Below the pieces are notes generated by a model. The model was not told the origin of the DNA and ran no database searches. It was given only the letters and a program-made list of their open reading frames with translations. 64,000 bases of DNA, from NCBI GenBank assembly GCA_014526335.1, contig JACTAT010000036.1:1514386-1578385 (forward strand), written 5' to 3'. This DNA comes from Chrysaora quinquecirrha. Taxonomy: Eukaryota; Cnidaria; Scyphozoa; Semaeostomeae; Pelagiidae. The number at the start of each line of letters is the position of its first letter. Position 1 is the stretch's first letter. Of the stretch, positions 13,701 to 25,942 are shown piece after piece. The position numbers and the translations under genes were made by a program.

Positions 13701-16700
13701 TGAATGAATTTCTCTCACTGCAGATGATCCACAGCATGTCGGAAACTTGCTAAAATCATGTTTTCCCAGAGTATATTTCTCCAAAAAGGTGCACTTGTCC
13801 CCGGCAAAAAGAAACTGCATACCAAATTAGCTGCATAGTGCCCCAAACCTTGACTTAATAATTGAACATCTATCATCATTATCAATGATCATTGATCATC
13901 ATTAATTGGTCATAATAATTCTTCTCTCTTTGTTAACAGGTTGGTCAGACTTTCTTGTGGTTCCAATGGTAAGTTTTGCTTTTTGTGTCAGTCAGTCTTT
14001 TTGTGGATTCTAGCTTTTCTCTCATTCATTCATATCAAAATTTTCTTCTTTCTAATGGTCTCTCTCATTTCTTACTGTATTTTTCTTTTTCCTCATGACT
14101 AGCCTTTTTCTATATAAGAGGTCCTGAATTATAGAAGCATATTTTCAGCAGTTGCCTTGATCTATGTGATCTTCATCAGTGACTGTTCATTACAATAATT
14201 TGGGGCCTGCTTATATACATTGATTGCAACAGGGGTAGCATTTTTTCATTCATTCATTTTCGTATAGAGACTTGCTACAGCATACAGAGTGTTGTCTACT
14301 TTAACAACAAAACATACTTTAACATACGAAACATTTAAGCTTAAATTCAAAAAAGCAGTTACTACGTGGAATTGACTAGATCTATCAAGATTGAAGTTGA
14401 AATGCTACTTTGAGGAAAGTGGCAACTGTTCTCATAAGAACTGGATTCTCGTTTGACATAATGAAGATAAATCTAGGCTTTTGGTAGGAGAGCAAAATTA
14501 CAGGAATGGGAGGCAGAGCATCAATGAGATTTTTACCTTCCCAGAACAGGCTGGAAATCCTAGAAAGAAATGTACAAAACCAACAACAGTAACAAAACGA
14601 TACAAGAAAATTTTACCAAGGGAACCTGTCTAAAACAATGCAATAAAATAAATGTAAGGGGGGGTGAGAATGGAAGGACGATAGAATGAGAAAGGTGCCA
14701 ATTTCTTTTCTTCCTCTGCAAACTGTACTCCTTAATGTCAATATCTATCAGATAGCTTTGAGGTGCATTATTCTTTCGGCAAAGAGGAAAACCTCCTTGC
14801 TCTTCCACCCTTAAAGAGCAAGCCATCCTTGAACATGATTCCGCCAGTAGGGCAACGTTCCCTTGATAACCAACATTTTTCACAAAATTAGAGCGAGCGA
14901 TTAGTCCACAATTATATTAGAACAATTCTGTCCGCATCGAAACCAAAATCTGGTTTAGATTTAGACAGAAAGACTTTTGTTCTCTCATCGTTATTGGAAA
15001 CTTTTTGAAATTCTTAATTTTGATCTATTTCTTAGGGATATATTACTTCTGGAGACGGGTTTTCTTGGCATCATATTGGCGCCATTTTCATTCGGTGGAG
15101 AGCTGAAGGATAGGTGAGTAAAGCCTAGTTTCCATTAATCATAAAGGGGATGATTGACTGTGTCATGTTGCTAGTGTTACAGTACTAGTGTTTTTGAGAC
15201 ATTGACTCCGACATTTTCTCTGGACTTTTATTCAATTTCGCTGATTTTAGCGCCGGGGCCGCTTATTTGAAAAGCCCTTCTCAAAGAGGATCAATTATTA
15301 TAAAAGTGATTAATAAACTAAAGCTGTGACGAAAATTAAGTTTTGCAACAACTACCAGCAAGTGCCTCGATTCATTTCATCAAGAGCTTGTACATATTCT
15401 GTAGAAGAGGTGTCCGGGACCAACCTGATGGGTAGCTCATTCCAAAAGTGGCGTATATTGAAGCGAGTGTGCTTATTCAAGGAAATACAGTACTTACACT
15501 ACCGAAAATCATGGACAATTCTGCTCTGTTTTTAGAGAACAGCCTTTATAGGAACCACCAGGCTAAAAATTTTCTGCAATCAACAACTTGCGATTAAAAC
15601 CAGAAGAGTCTGCGGGCATGGAGCCCTCCATACCACCATATAGGGTGGTGAAAATTTGGTCAAAACAACAAACCTTCTTAACAAAGACAGCTTTTTAATT
15701 GGCGTTCTTGTCCTGTTATTAAAACAGCCTAATATTGAGCAAACTCAATTTGAAACTGTATTTAAGTACATATTTGTCCCTTCTTCTTTCAGACCACGCT
15801 TTGGCTTCTGTTTTTGGCTTGTAAGATGGTTGATATTCAGACTGATGTTTCAGTCCGGTGTTGTTAAGCTGACAAGTCAGTGTCACACTTGGTGGGGACT
15901 CACTGCTCTGAATTATCATTACGAATCACAAGTTAGTGAATCATGTCTAAGTTCATTTAATTCTGCAGTTTTTACGTAGAGCCATAGGTTTTCCAACCGA
16001 GTTAGATTCCTTGACGCTCTAACAACGACTCATAAAGAAACATTGAGATAGATCCAGCCGAAATCCACATTCGGCTATAAACTGCCATGAACAGCGGAGA
16101 CAGGACATACTAAGTCATACTAAAAATCGATTCTCGTCTAAAAGCTTTGCACTACGTTAATTCCGCTGTTTTTCGCAATTTCGAAGTTGTGTACAACTCA
16201 GGAATTAGGTCGACTTTGTGAATCACGGGTCTGTGATGTTAGTTTTAGAGTTTACTTGGTTTGTCTTGTTGTGGCAAATTTATTGGTGAACTTTAAAGAA
16301 TCGTAACGTTTTTGTTTGATGCAAGCAGCAATATTGGACAAGCATTGTTTTGCTACGTGGCCAAACGGTGAAACATCCTAGTTGATAGGCAATTTCAAAT
16401 GTTTGACATGCAATGTTTGATCGTTTGGCCAAAGCCTAATTTTCCTGGTATACCTAATGAAAGATGATTAAAGGTTAAAATCGAGATTTTCCATTTCAGT
16501 GTATTCCAACTCCATTGGCGTGGTATGCTCATCAGCTTCCAGACTGGTTTCAGCGGCTAAGTGTTGCGCTGACGTAAGATTGTATTTCATTTGATACAGT
16601 AAATTCTTATTCATGAATATCAACGTCTATAAGCTCTTGGAGATTATTTGGCAAAAATTCGTATGTCGAGGACCTATTTCTTTCTGTTTAAAATCATTAT

Positions 16701-19700
16701 GATATGATGTTAAAAATATCATTTTTATAAGAAGCTTCAGTCCACGAATGCTAGTTAGGCTTTTAGGGTTCTTGCACTTTTAACATAAACATAATTAAAG
16801 TTTCTTAAAGAGTTGGTTTCTCGACTTCCCAAGAACGCAACTTTTCTTATTTACTTCAGTTATCCGAGGCTAGCCTAATGCAACATTTTTGAGTTGCTAG
16901 AATAATGGATATCATAAGAAGAAGGGACAGTTGTTTTTAAATATTTGAAAACAACAGCAAGAAATATTAATGGGTAAAGTTTTTATGCTGCGTATAAAAT
17001 GTATGCTGTATTGCAGAGTATAATTCCTTTTTTACATGTATAGTAAATGCTATGGTTTTTATTTTAAGGTTTGTTATTGAAATTGGTATTCCTTTCCTCT
17101 TCTTCTTCCCAGTGAGATCAATAAGAATCTTTGCATTCTTTTCACAGGTAAATATTTTCACTTATTTTTAACATATGGTACAATAAAGTTCATTTATTAT
17201 TGAAAGAAAATGACCGTTGAAAGTCTTGGGTTCAAATCCCCTTGTGATATGCCACTTGTGGAAAATCTATCCTAGAGTTTGCCGTTAATGAAATTATATA
17301 CAAATGTGCATGGTACTTCCTACCTTACTGTATGGCGGTCAAGCATATAGGTGAAACGGGAGGAGAGCCTAGGATGTATGGTAGTCCAGTAATTTGGAGA
17401 GTTACTCGACGATTTCATTGGGCTCTATGTGGCTCGTTAGCTAATTGGAATCGTTGTTGGCTCTTTGATCATGCCGCTTGGTTTAATACCCCATCAATTG
17501 TTTAGGCTGTTTGTGTAAAAATCTATAACTATTAAAAGTTAGTCTTTAGAACACAAAACTGTAAGTCATTTAGATTCAGATTTAAAGGTTATAAGATGAC
17601 TTGGCGTTCCCCTCCACGTTCTATGTTTTGTCTGCATGCCTATATTCAGGTCAGTTCTGAACAGGACAGCTCTGATTTGAACAGCTCTAAACACCCATGG
17701 TAATAATTACCTGTAGGGTATTAACTGCATGTTTTTAACATGCAGGGCTAAATCAGCAAATACAGTTTGCTTGTTTGTTTTCTGGGAAATATTACATGTT
17801 GCTTACTTACGTTTTTGTTTCACTATTAGCTCCCTTTATTTTCTGCAGATCTTCTTGCAAATTCTTATCATTTTAACTGGAAATTACAATTTCTTCAACC
17901 TTCTGACAATATGCTTATGTTTGCCTCTCGTCGATGATGAATTTCTCTACAATAACTTGCCTGGCTTCATTTCATCACGTAAGTTGCATAGTTCACATTT
18001 TATTTTTAGGCAGCCATTCTCGAGGTTCCAGTCATTCGAAGTGCTTGCTTTTTTTTTGCTTGTATACTTGCTTGCTTGCTTGCCTGCTTGCTTGCATGCT
18101 TGCTTGCTTGCTTGCATGCTTGCTTGCATGCTTGTATGCTTGCTTGCTTGCTTTCTTGTTTGCTCGCTTGCTTGCTTTCTTGTTTGCTTGCATGCTTGCT
18201 TGCTTGCTTCCTTGCTTGCTTGCATGCTTGCATGCTTGCTTACATGCTTGCTTGCATGCTTGCTTGCATGCTTGGTTGCTTGCTTGCATGCTTGCTTGTA
18301 TGCTCGCTTGTCTGCATGCTTCTTTTTTGTCTTGATTGCTTGCTTGGTTTCCTCGAAGAAGAAATCTGTCATGTCATCCCATCACGAATTCATACATGCA
18401 ATTATTCGCTCCTTATAAGCCCTTTATTTAGACATCTATATACCATTATATTTCTACTGACATGTTTCCTTCAGATTTCTAGCCGTTCTAGAAAGGTGTT
18501 TTTATTGTTAACTTAAACAGCATTTTGTTTGTTTTTTGTAGATTTGTTCAGCTCAGAAGATAAGGAAAGAATGTTAAAAAGAAGAAAAAGCAACCAAATT
18601 ACAAACGTTTTTTTCAAGTTAATTGAGATTTCAGTTGCAGTATCCATCTTCTACTGGACTTTGAAATTATTTGATCTCAGGATCGACAGCAAGGCGACGC
18701 TGTTATCTCGAGTCGGTAAGTAAATTGTTTGTCTTTCCTTACGGCCAAAGGATCAAACTTTATTGTTGATACATCAAGCGTCTATATTAGGAGCATTGGA
18801 TCAAAAGGTGAACTTTATTTGTATTTATTTTATTTCAGCTTTCACCAAAGACGAATTTACACACTTTTTGGAAATTTCTGTTCCATTATCAATTGGCATT
18901 GGGGTGGTTTCTTTCACATATGAATTATTTTCGTCCTTCTACAAGTAAGTAATCGTATATCAATGTTCTCTAGGTCCTGAATATTAAGAGGGGTAGGAAT
19001 AGGAAAGGGGTTGGTATAGAACCTGTAAAGATGTGAACTAAGGCTAATATTACATGAGAGAAAATGGATCGGATCTAAAGTGGATCGGATCCAGAAGATC
19101 TATTTTTGGTACGGATAGTTTACACGAGGCACGGATCCGATCCACTCTGGGTTTGGTAATTTACACATGCGTGGTTACTGAATATTTCTATAGTAATTGT
19201 AATCATATTTTCAAAGAAAGCCAGTTTTGGATCGGATCCACCTGCTTACACGATGCAAAAGTAGATCGGATCTAAACTGGAACGCTTTCTAAGCGATCCA
19301 AAATTAGTTCGGTTCTCGGACCAAAAGTGGATCGGATCTACGAATTGTGTGTAAACGCAAGGCCTATCCGTACCAAAAGTAGATCATCTATTTTTGCTCG
19401 TGTAAACGGGGTATAATGATAGGATTTTAAGATCTTAGTTCTCTTCTATCGTAGATGTTTTATGTCTAGAAGTAATAAAGAGAAAATTTCTTCATGCATT
19501 CAGACAACATTTTTTATGACGACTGCCATATGGCTGTTCTCAGTGAGTCTAGTGAGTGATCAGTTTAATTTGATTTTTCTTTTTTTTTATTTTTAATTGC
19601 CTTGAAATGACGTGTTTTAACTTTGTTTGACTTGACTTTAATTCATTTGACTAGATTTTAACTGACCTGGCTTGACATGACTTTGACCCAACTTAACTTT

Positions 19701-22700
19701 GTCTGACTTCTCGTGAATGGACTTAACTTGACTTTATTTCACTTGACTAACTTGACTGGACTGGACTGGACTGGACTGGACTGGACTGGACTGGACTGGA
19801 CTGGACTGGACTGGAATGGAATGGAATGGACTGGACTTGACTTGACTTGACATGACTCGACTCAACTCGACTCGACTCGACTCGACTGGACTGGACTGGA
19901 CTGGAATGGAATGGAATGGACTGGACTGGACTTGACTTGACTCGACTCGACTCGACTCGACTCAACTTGACTGATTTCTCTCCACCTGCTTTGGTTTTGC
20001 TTGATTGATTCTTTTTTAAATCTATTAGATTCGAAAAATCAATGAATGTATGGAATGATTGTAGAAAAGATCAAAATGTACTTTCTCTTAGGTTCCTTAC
20101 ACTCAAATTGACCGTGCTACACAAGCTAGAATTTGGCCTGTCATAAAAAAATGGCATAGCAATGCTGATCAGTATAAAATCACTAATTCATATGGATTAT
20201 TTAGAAGGTAAAACCAATTCTCTGCCTTGAATTTGTAATAAATTTTTATATTATGAATAATTTTGTAATCCAATATAAATTTGTTTTTTAGTATGACTGG
20301 CGTTGGCGGAAGACCAGAGCTGGTTATAGAGGGTAGTCACAACATCAATGGACCTTGGAAGGTATTTACTGGCATTTAGTTTCTACATTGATAAATAGAC
20401 ATTCTTGTCAATCAAGTTATGTAATTCTTCTCATTGCCTGACTCCTTCTCATGGGAGACGAAGCTCTCTCGAAACGCTCTCGAAGCTCTCTGGATGGATG
20501 GCTCATGTGTGGTGTCAGAAGCACAGCAAGTTAAGAGCTCCATCTCAAGCCATGGAAATGTCACAGCCAGGGTTAAGACCTCGATCAGCCAAACTACGAC
20601 TGATAACCTAGAGACTGGTGCTAAATTCGCCATTTCACTTTCACTGTTGCCTTGATAGATATCCAAGTCTTGCCACTATATGTGGTGAAATCATGTCTTA
20701 TGAAGTAAGAACAGCATTTGATTCTTTCTTCTTTATAATAGGAGTATGATTTCCGCTACAAGCCTGGAAGATTGACTGACCCTCCTTTATTCCTGAGTAA
20801 GTATTTCTGTTTATTTCCGTCATTTGATCTCTGCTGTATTGTTATCATATTAAGCCAGTATCTAATCGGTTGGCCAGTTACTATACCAGTGTACATTGTA
20901 CTCAGCTTGATATTTGAAACATAAGGCCCGACTGAAAATGCTAGCCTTGGGCCGTGTGACTTGGAGATACATGTTTGTAACGTGGCCCAATGTTTTTTGA
21001 CGTGGCACAATGCCAGCCTGGGGTTTTCTCACTTTGATATGCATGTTTAGTGACATGGCCCAATGTTGAAACATTGAAAGAAAATTTCAAATATTTGATA
21101 AACAATGTTTGATCTTTTAGTTAGGGCCTTAGCCTTGTGATTGTTCCTAATTTTGGAATACAATATATCTAAAACCACAAAGAAAAGGAAGATATCTCAC
21201 TTGCAATCTAGAAAGAATGAAAACCCAGTTTTATCTGTTAATTAAATGAAGCTATCGTCCCCGATGCTTTATTCACTGTATAAAGCACTTTTTGAATAAT
21301 TTCGATTAAAATATCATAGTAAATGTTCTTATACGCTGCGCTTCTTTTTCTTTGTAAATCTCTTACAGCAAATCAATGTCACTAGTTGAAAAATCTAGCT
21401 TGCTTGTTTTCTTGAAATTCCTTTTTTCTCTCTTTTAGTTCCTCACCAACCTCGCCTTGATTGGCAGATGTGGTTTGCAGCCCTTGGTAGCTACCAATAC
21501 AGTCCCTGGTTTATCAGTTTGATTGAAAAGCTTCTGAATGACAACCAAGACGTTCTAGCGTTGCTTGGGAAGAATCCGTTTCCAAATAAAGCTCCTAAGT
21601 TTATAAAAAGTACACTATATGCTTATCATTACACAAAGCTACCATGGAATACAACGAGCATATCTGATGGACTTGCTAAATCAAGGTAATCAAGGCTAAA
21701 TGAATGAAGCGTTCTTTATTGTCGATTTTTACTTCCACCAGTGGCATACCACGATAGATGGGATTCGAACTGTATGACCAGAGAGCCAACGATGTTTCCA
21801 CTGAGCTATAGAGCTCAATGAAATCGCCGAGCAACTTTCCAAGTCATACAGCCCAATGTTGCCCTCCCGTTTGACTTTTTTGTGTTTCGGCTATGTTAAG
21901 TCTTCTTTAGCACCATACTTCTACCAATTATCATCTGCCTTCTACAAGAAGATTATGACCATGCAAAGTTGTATGTATTTGTCAAGCATTGCGAACACTA
22001 GGATAGATTTTTCGCACACCACAACAGATGGGATCTTTATAGCAGAATATAGTGGAATCTTGATGCGAATTGCTTAAAATAAATGGCTTTTAATCTAATA
22101 CTCTACCGGTATAAAATGGTAGACATACATCTATTTTCTATAAGAATGTACGCCCCCCTTTATTATGAACCTAAGAGAACTCTTCAGAGCATGAAACACT
22201 AGACATACGCCTAATTTCTAAGAAACGTTCCCTTAATCCTTGTTAACACAGTCTAATTCTTATTTTTAGAAAAATAAAACGATGGTGGAGGCGAGATAAA
22301 CCTGCAGAATATACTCCAATATTATCAAAAACAACACTGATGTCAAGGCATTTCTACTTCATCATGGATTAATTATGGTGAGAATGTAAACCATTACACG
22401 ATATCTATTAGTAGAAAGAAGCTTGTATGAAAGTAGGGCTTGGCAAAAATTTGGAAATTACAGTTTCGAAATTGCGAGAAAGAGCGGAAAATTTTATTGA
22501 AAATTTATGGATAAACTCATGTTCTGACGAAAACTAAGTTTTGCAGGAACTAGGTAAAGATGTCTTTTGATTCCTCCCATCTGGAACTTGCACATACACG
22601 CAGTTTTTTATAAGCAACTTCCCTCGGGCCTAGTTCAAAAAGTTGCTTATTTTTAAACCTCTTATGGCCACCTTTTAGTAGCAAAAGTTGCTTAGAGGTT

Positions 22701-24150
22701 GCTTAATTTTAACTATATTTTTTGCCCTAAGAATAGTATAGAGGCTAGAAAAACAGTAAATTTGGAGTTATCCTATAGCTTTTTATGCAACATAACATTA
22801 GAACACCTAGTATACAGCAAAGAAATACTATAAATAGCATCAGTCAAAAAGTACCATGTAATTGTTACCATATAGAGACTTTGTATTGAAAGTTAAACGG
22901 AAACCCCTTTAGTAACATTCCGTTGATATGCGAGTTTTTGACAGATGAATGGAAATAGCTTCTATGTTGATCGATCCTCGATTGCTTGCAGTGATATAAA
23001 GTATTTGAAATTCAAAATGTTGCTTATGTTTTTCTCCTTTGGTACTATACGTTGCTTAAAATTGTAGGCCTTCTACATCTTGGTTGCTTATAAGCGGTTA
23101 CTTATAAAAAAAACTGCGTGTACACTATCAAAGGAGTGTCTGTGACCAACCTGATGGACAGTGCAATCCAAAAGGGGGCCCTTTTCGAGTTAGGGTGCTT
23201 ATTCGAGGAAGTAGGGTATTTATTCTTATAAAAATATTTATTTTCACCAATGATTCTTTTCAAATACTTTTCTTTGTTATTTTTAGGAAGGCAAATGGCC
23301 TGAAAAGCCAGTTGGAATGATGCATTCGTCACTTCTATATTTACGAACGTTAATTCATCCGATGGATCCCACATGGTCTATGCTTAGACTTGTAGTCGTT
23401 GCAATTTTGCTTTGCATGTGGAAAACGAGAATAAAGATGTAAGGGCTACTTCATTTACTTATAAACTTAGCAATTGTTTTTTATCATTATTATTATTTAT
23501 TATTATTACGAGGTCTAAAGATATATTATCTTAAGGATTAACACTAAGATGTCTATCCCTTGAAAAAGATCCAATTTTGATCATATCAACTAAAGAGTTA
23601 CTATCAGCTTTTCTTATTACCGTATAACCAACAAGTTGAGGCTCATCAGGCATTTGAGATAGAAAATCATCTAAGTTTTCTATCAAGCGATACCCCATAC
23701 TAAAAAGCATTTTTCGTGTGACACTCCTCACCTAGCATAGACGTCAGTAACTGACTGAAACAATTAACTATACCTAGATGCGGATCGAAATGCACCAATA
23801 GAAAAGTGTAACTGAATTAGTAGTGCGTTCCTGTTTTACCTTCCCTTTTCTGATTGTTGCATTTTGATCCGCATCTAAGTATAGTTAATTGCATCAGTCT
23901 TGGGGTTTATATTCTGAGGAGTGTTAGACGAAAAAAGCTTTTCATGTATCTCCAAACAAGTCAGTGGTGCTCATCGCTCTTGTATTGTAAATTATAATAT
24001 TTATACTATATTATATTATAATTTATTAGATCTATTTATTATATCTTACAATTTTATATTATATCTTGATTATAAATTAACCATTGTAGTTTTTTCAATA
24101 TACACTTATCTTTTTTCAGGTTTTTTCAAGACAGAATAATGGCGTATTGA
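10777..24150 (+). CDS. LMF2: Lipase maturation factor 2 with inserted ShKT exon (left arm)
   Basis: Twenty exons on canonical splice sites: 10777-10867, 11768-11818, 12402-12512 (ShKT), 13352-13553, 13940-13968, 15036-15113, 15793-15931, 16500-16573, 17069-17147, 17849-17978, 18542-18715, 18839-18944, 19455-19551, 20092-20207, 20292-20361, 20742-20796, 21439-21685, 22270-22377, 23287-23438 and 24120-24150. The intended product is about 713 residues. LMF2 signatures are [52 protein letters not shown] and [19 protein letters not shown] proteins are multispanning ER membrane proteins; LMF1 is needed for lipase folding, while the role of LMF2 is less clear. Exon 4 is one base short against the other arm (four versus five G after the acceptor). 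Exon 18 needs one more A in the run at 22327-22331 to stay in frame with exon 19. Both look like homopolymer errors or real frameshifts. A polyA signal AATAAA lies at 24258-24263. Confidence 0.92.
10905..11573. mobile_element. PIF/Harbinger-type MITE in LMF2 intron 1 (left arm only)
   Basis: The 669-bp element begins AGGCCCGGTTACACTATTAG and its end is the perfect reverse complement over about 37 bases. A 3-bp duplication TAA flanks both sides (10902-10904 and 11574-11576). The other arm carries the unoccupied site with a single copy (45997-45999 in TCTTAGAGATG), which proves the boundaries. The interior repeats TTAGATATTCC several times. The TWA target duplication fits PIF/Harbinger-type transposition. 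No transposase is encoded. Confidence 0.88.
12402..12512 (+). CDS. LMF2: LMF2 exon 3 encoding a ShKT domain
   Basis: The 111-base exon lies between tttctag and gtaagc, with phase 1 at both ends. It encodes a full six-cysteine ShKT motif: [35 protein letters not shown]. The spacing and the D, WA..GEC, WM and SC residues fit the ShKT family (Pfam ShK). Because it is symmetric it can be included or skipped without changing frame. The other arm conserves it at 45220-45330, with a silent TCC/TCT change and one A-to-T substitution. It would sit after the first membrane segment, a position facing the ER lumen in the LMF1 topology model, where disulfides can form. ShKT modules occur in many non-toxin animal proteins, so this is read as a domain insertion and not a toxin gene. 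Confidence 0.9.
16320..16445. repeat. Diverged copy of GGCC-ended MITE (LMF2 intron 7)
   Basis: Contains TTTGACATGCAATGTTTGAT, TGTTTTGCTACGTGGCCAAA and TTTGGCCAAAGCCTAA, resembling the element at 20923-21130. It is shared with the other arm at about 41630-41750. Confidence 0.45.
17213..17480 (+). mobile_element. tRNA-derived SINE-like repeat, family 1 (LMF2 intron 9)
   Basis: Carries a B-box-like GGGTTCAAATCC and the family's body (GTGGAAAATCTATCCTAG, then GGAGAGTTACTCGACGATTT). The mirrored copy in the other arm is at about 40570-40856. Diverged relatives are at 21720-22060, 36000-36330 and 62791-62962. Confidence 0.55.
18040..18345. repeat. (TTGC)n-type microsatellite in LMF2 intron 10
   Basis: A long run of TTGC with interspersed TGCA and TTTC variants. 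All six frames stay open and give Cys/Leu/Ala or Lys/Gln/Ala/Ser repeats, which are artefacts of the repeat. The matching array in the other arm (39708-40018) has a different order of variants. Confidence 0.92.
19040..19415. mobile_element. MITE-like repeat with GGATCCGATCC subrepeats (LMF2 intron 12)
   Basis: The ends are imperfect inverted repeats: TAATATTACATGAGAGAAAA, and the reverse complement of the other end reads CCCCGTTTACACGAGCAAAA. The interior repeats GGATCGGATC in both orientations. It is shared with the other arm (38619-39014), so it is an old insertion. No coding capacity. Confidence 0.6.
19620..19975. repeat. Pentanucleotide array CTGGA/CTTGA/CTCGA (LMF2 intron 13)
   Basis: Blocks of CTGGA, CTTGA and CTCGA alternate, and the regular part runs from 19738 to 19972. 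The other arm (38118-38450) carries the same array, but with different dominant variants, including a long GAACT block (AGTTC on the plus strand). Confidence 0.9.
20430..20650 (-). mobile_element. tRNA-derived SINE-like repeat, family 2 (LMF2 intron 15)
   Basis: Reverse-complement relative of 37390-37640, which carries A-box-like TAGGTTAACTGG and B-box-like GGTTCGAGCTCC. A third copy lies at 59845-60040. Confidence 0.5.
20923..21130. mobile_element. MITE-like repeat with AAGGCCC ends (LMF2 intron 16)
   Basis: Begins AAGGCCCGACTGAAAA and ends TTTTAGTTAGGGCCTT, an imperfect inverted pair. The interior has several ACGTGGCCCAATGTT modules. It is conserved in the other arm at 36923-37129. Confidence 0.55.
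21720..22060 (-). mobile_element. tRNA-derived SINE-like repeat, family 1 (LMF2 intron 17)
   Basis: On the minus strand it reads TAGCTCAGTGGAAACATCGT (A-box-like) and then CAGTTCGAATCCC (B-box-like), followed by the family body. The corresponding region of the other arm (36000-36330) holds two units. Confidence 0.65.
22597..23120. mobile_element. MITE with TA target duplication (LMF2 intron 18)
   Basis: The inverted ends start CACGCAGTTTTTTATAAG, with TA on both sides (22595-22596 and 23121-23122). The body repeats AGTTGCTTA in both orientations. The TTTTTTATAAG core matches the MITE at 3306-3704, suggesting one Tc1/mariner-type superfamily. The other arm is deleted from this point onward. 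Confidence 0.75.
23508..23670 (-). pseudogene. LINE 3' end fragment (LMF2 intron 19)
   Basis: Minus-strand frame with [17 protein letters not shown] and [12 protein letters not shown] up to its stop, followed by a (TAA)n-like 3' tail. The same C-terminal peptide occurs at 35019-35347. It is the C-terminal tail of a non-LTR reverse transcriptase; everything 5' of it is missing. Confidence 0.75.
23700..23945. repeat. Large imperfect inverted repeat
   Basis: The arms 23702-23799 and 23853-23944 are inverted copies. Examples are CAATTAACTATACCTAGATG against CAATTAACTATACTTAGATG, and GACACTCCTCA against AACACTCCTCA. The hairpin abuts the truncated LINE tail. It could be a MITE or a rearranged insertion end. 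It is absent from the other arm. Confidence 0.7.
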
Positions 24151-24456
24151 ATTGGACGATGCTTTTATCAGAATAATTTTAATGAAAGCAGAGAGACTGC
24201 AAATTTATTGAAAGGTACTGGAAATTTTTAATAGAAATTATATATAACAAACATTAAAATAAAACTAGGCTTAAAATTATTATTAGCTTTTAATTGATTT
24301 TATTTCTTTAGTTATTTTATTATTTATACGATACCAGATTAATTTTCTTATCTTTATTTACTTTGTTCTTCATTAGCGTATACCGCGCTGAGAATAATAC
24401 AAGTCATGTTATAATATGTTAAAATAATATTAAATACTGTGGGAGAACGTAGCGAT

Positions 24457-25442
24457 TTTGGTGTGGATTATTTCTTCCCTTTTATGAGCTAGATAGCTTT
24501 ATTATTATCTTCGAAGGGCATTGGAATGGTTTGATTTACCCTTAGATACCTATTTTTGATGATTGGGTGCCATTTGAAAACCCTTGATTTTGGGCGATTT
24601 TTGGTCATTTTGCCTTAGTATAGCCTTGCCCTTTTGCCCAAAAATGACCCATTTTGAGGACTTAATTTTTTCCCTTTTTTGAGCTAAATAGTTTTATTAT
24701 TACCTGGAAAGGGCATTGGGATGGTTTAGTATAACCTTAGATGGCTACTTTTGATAATCGGGAGCCATTTGGAGACCCTTGATGTTGGACGATTTTTTGC
24801 CATTTTGCCTTAGTATAGCCTTGCCTTTGTGTACAAAAATGGCCCATTTTGAGGGTTTATTTTTTCCCTTTTATGAGCTAAATAGCTTTATTATTACCTC
24901 GAAAGGGCATTGGAATGGTTTAATTTACCCTTAGGTACCTATTTTTGATGATTGGGAGCCATTTGGAGACCCTTGATTTTGCTCGATTTTTGGCCATTTT
25001 GCCTTATTATAGCCTTGCCTTTTTGCCAAAAAATGGTCGATTTTGAGGGGTTTATTTTTTCCCTTTTATGAGCTAAATAGCTTTATTATTACCTCGAAAG
25101 GGCATTGGAATTGTTTAATTTACCTTTAGATAGCTATTTTTGATGATTGGGAGCCATTTGGAGACCCTTGATTTTGGACGATTTTTTGTCATTTTGCCTT
25201 AGTATAGCCTTGCCTTTTTGACCAAAAATGGCCCATTTTGAGGGGTTCATTTTTTCCCTTTTATGAGCTAAATAGCTTTATTATTACCTGGAAAGGGCAT
25301 TGGGATGGTTTAATATACCCTTAGATAGCTATTTTTCATGATTGGGAGCCATTTGGAGACCCTTGATTTTGCTCGATTTTTGGCCATTTTGCCTTATTAT
25401 AGCCTTGCCTTTTTGCCAAAAAATGGTCGATTTTGAGGGTTT
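24457..25442 (-). repeat. 193-bp satellite, left block (about 5 copies)
   Basis: Tandem copies with GGGCATTGG at about 195-base spacing. The edge copies next to ACTGTGGGAGAACGTAGCGA are more diverged. Orientation is opposite to that of the block after the gap. No coding potential. Confidence 0.95.
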
Positions 25443-25942
25443 NNNNNNNNNNNNNNNNNNNNNNNNNNNNNNNNNNNNNNNNNNNNNNNNNNNNNNNNNN
25501 NNNNNNNNNNNNNNNNNNNNNNNNNNNNNNNNNNNNNNNNNNNNNNNNNNNNNNNNNNNNNNNNNNNNNNNNNNNNNNNNNNNNNNNNNNNNNNNNNNNN
25601 NNNNNNNNNNNNNNNNNNNNNNNNNNNNNNNNNNNNNNNNNNNNNNNNNNNNNNNNNNNNNNNNNNNNNNNNNNNNNNNNNNNNNNNNNNNNNNNNNNNN
25701 NNNNNNNNNNNNNNNNNNNNNNNNNNNNNNNNNNNNNNNNNNNNNNNNNNNNNNNNNNNNNNNNNNNNNNNNNNNNNNNNNNNNNNNNNNNNNNNNNNNN
25801 NNNNNNNNNNNNNNNNNNNNNNNNNNNNNNNNNNNNNNNNNNNNNNNNNNNNNNNNNNNNNNNNNNNNNNNNNNNNNNNNNNNNNNNNNNNNNNNNNNNN
25901 NNNNNNNNNNNNNNNNNNNNNNNNNNNNNNNNNNNNNNNNNN
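25443..25942. other. Assembly gap, exactly 500 N
   Basis: Five hundred N, a round number typical of a scaffolding placeholder and not a measured length. Satellite orientation reverses across it. Open frames spanning this block are meaningless. Confidence 0.99.

Noticed and set aside
14560..14883. Antisense 107-codon frame in LMF2 intron 5
   Set aside because: No recognisable motif. The region is missing from the other arm, so it is probably part of a repeat, but I cannot name one.
18006..18516. Overlapping open frames on both strands with Cys-Leu-Ala or Lys-Gln-Ala-Ser repeats
   Set aside because: The (TTGC)n microsatellite is open in every frame. It lies within an LMF2 intron and varies freely between arms.
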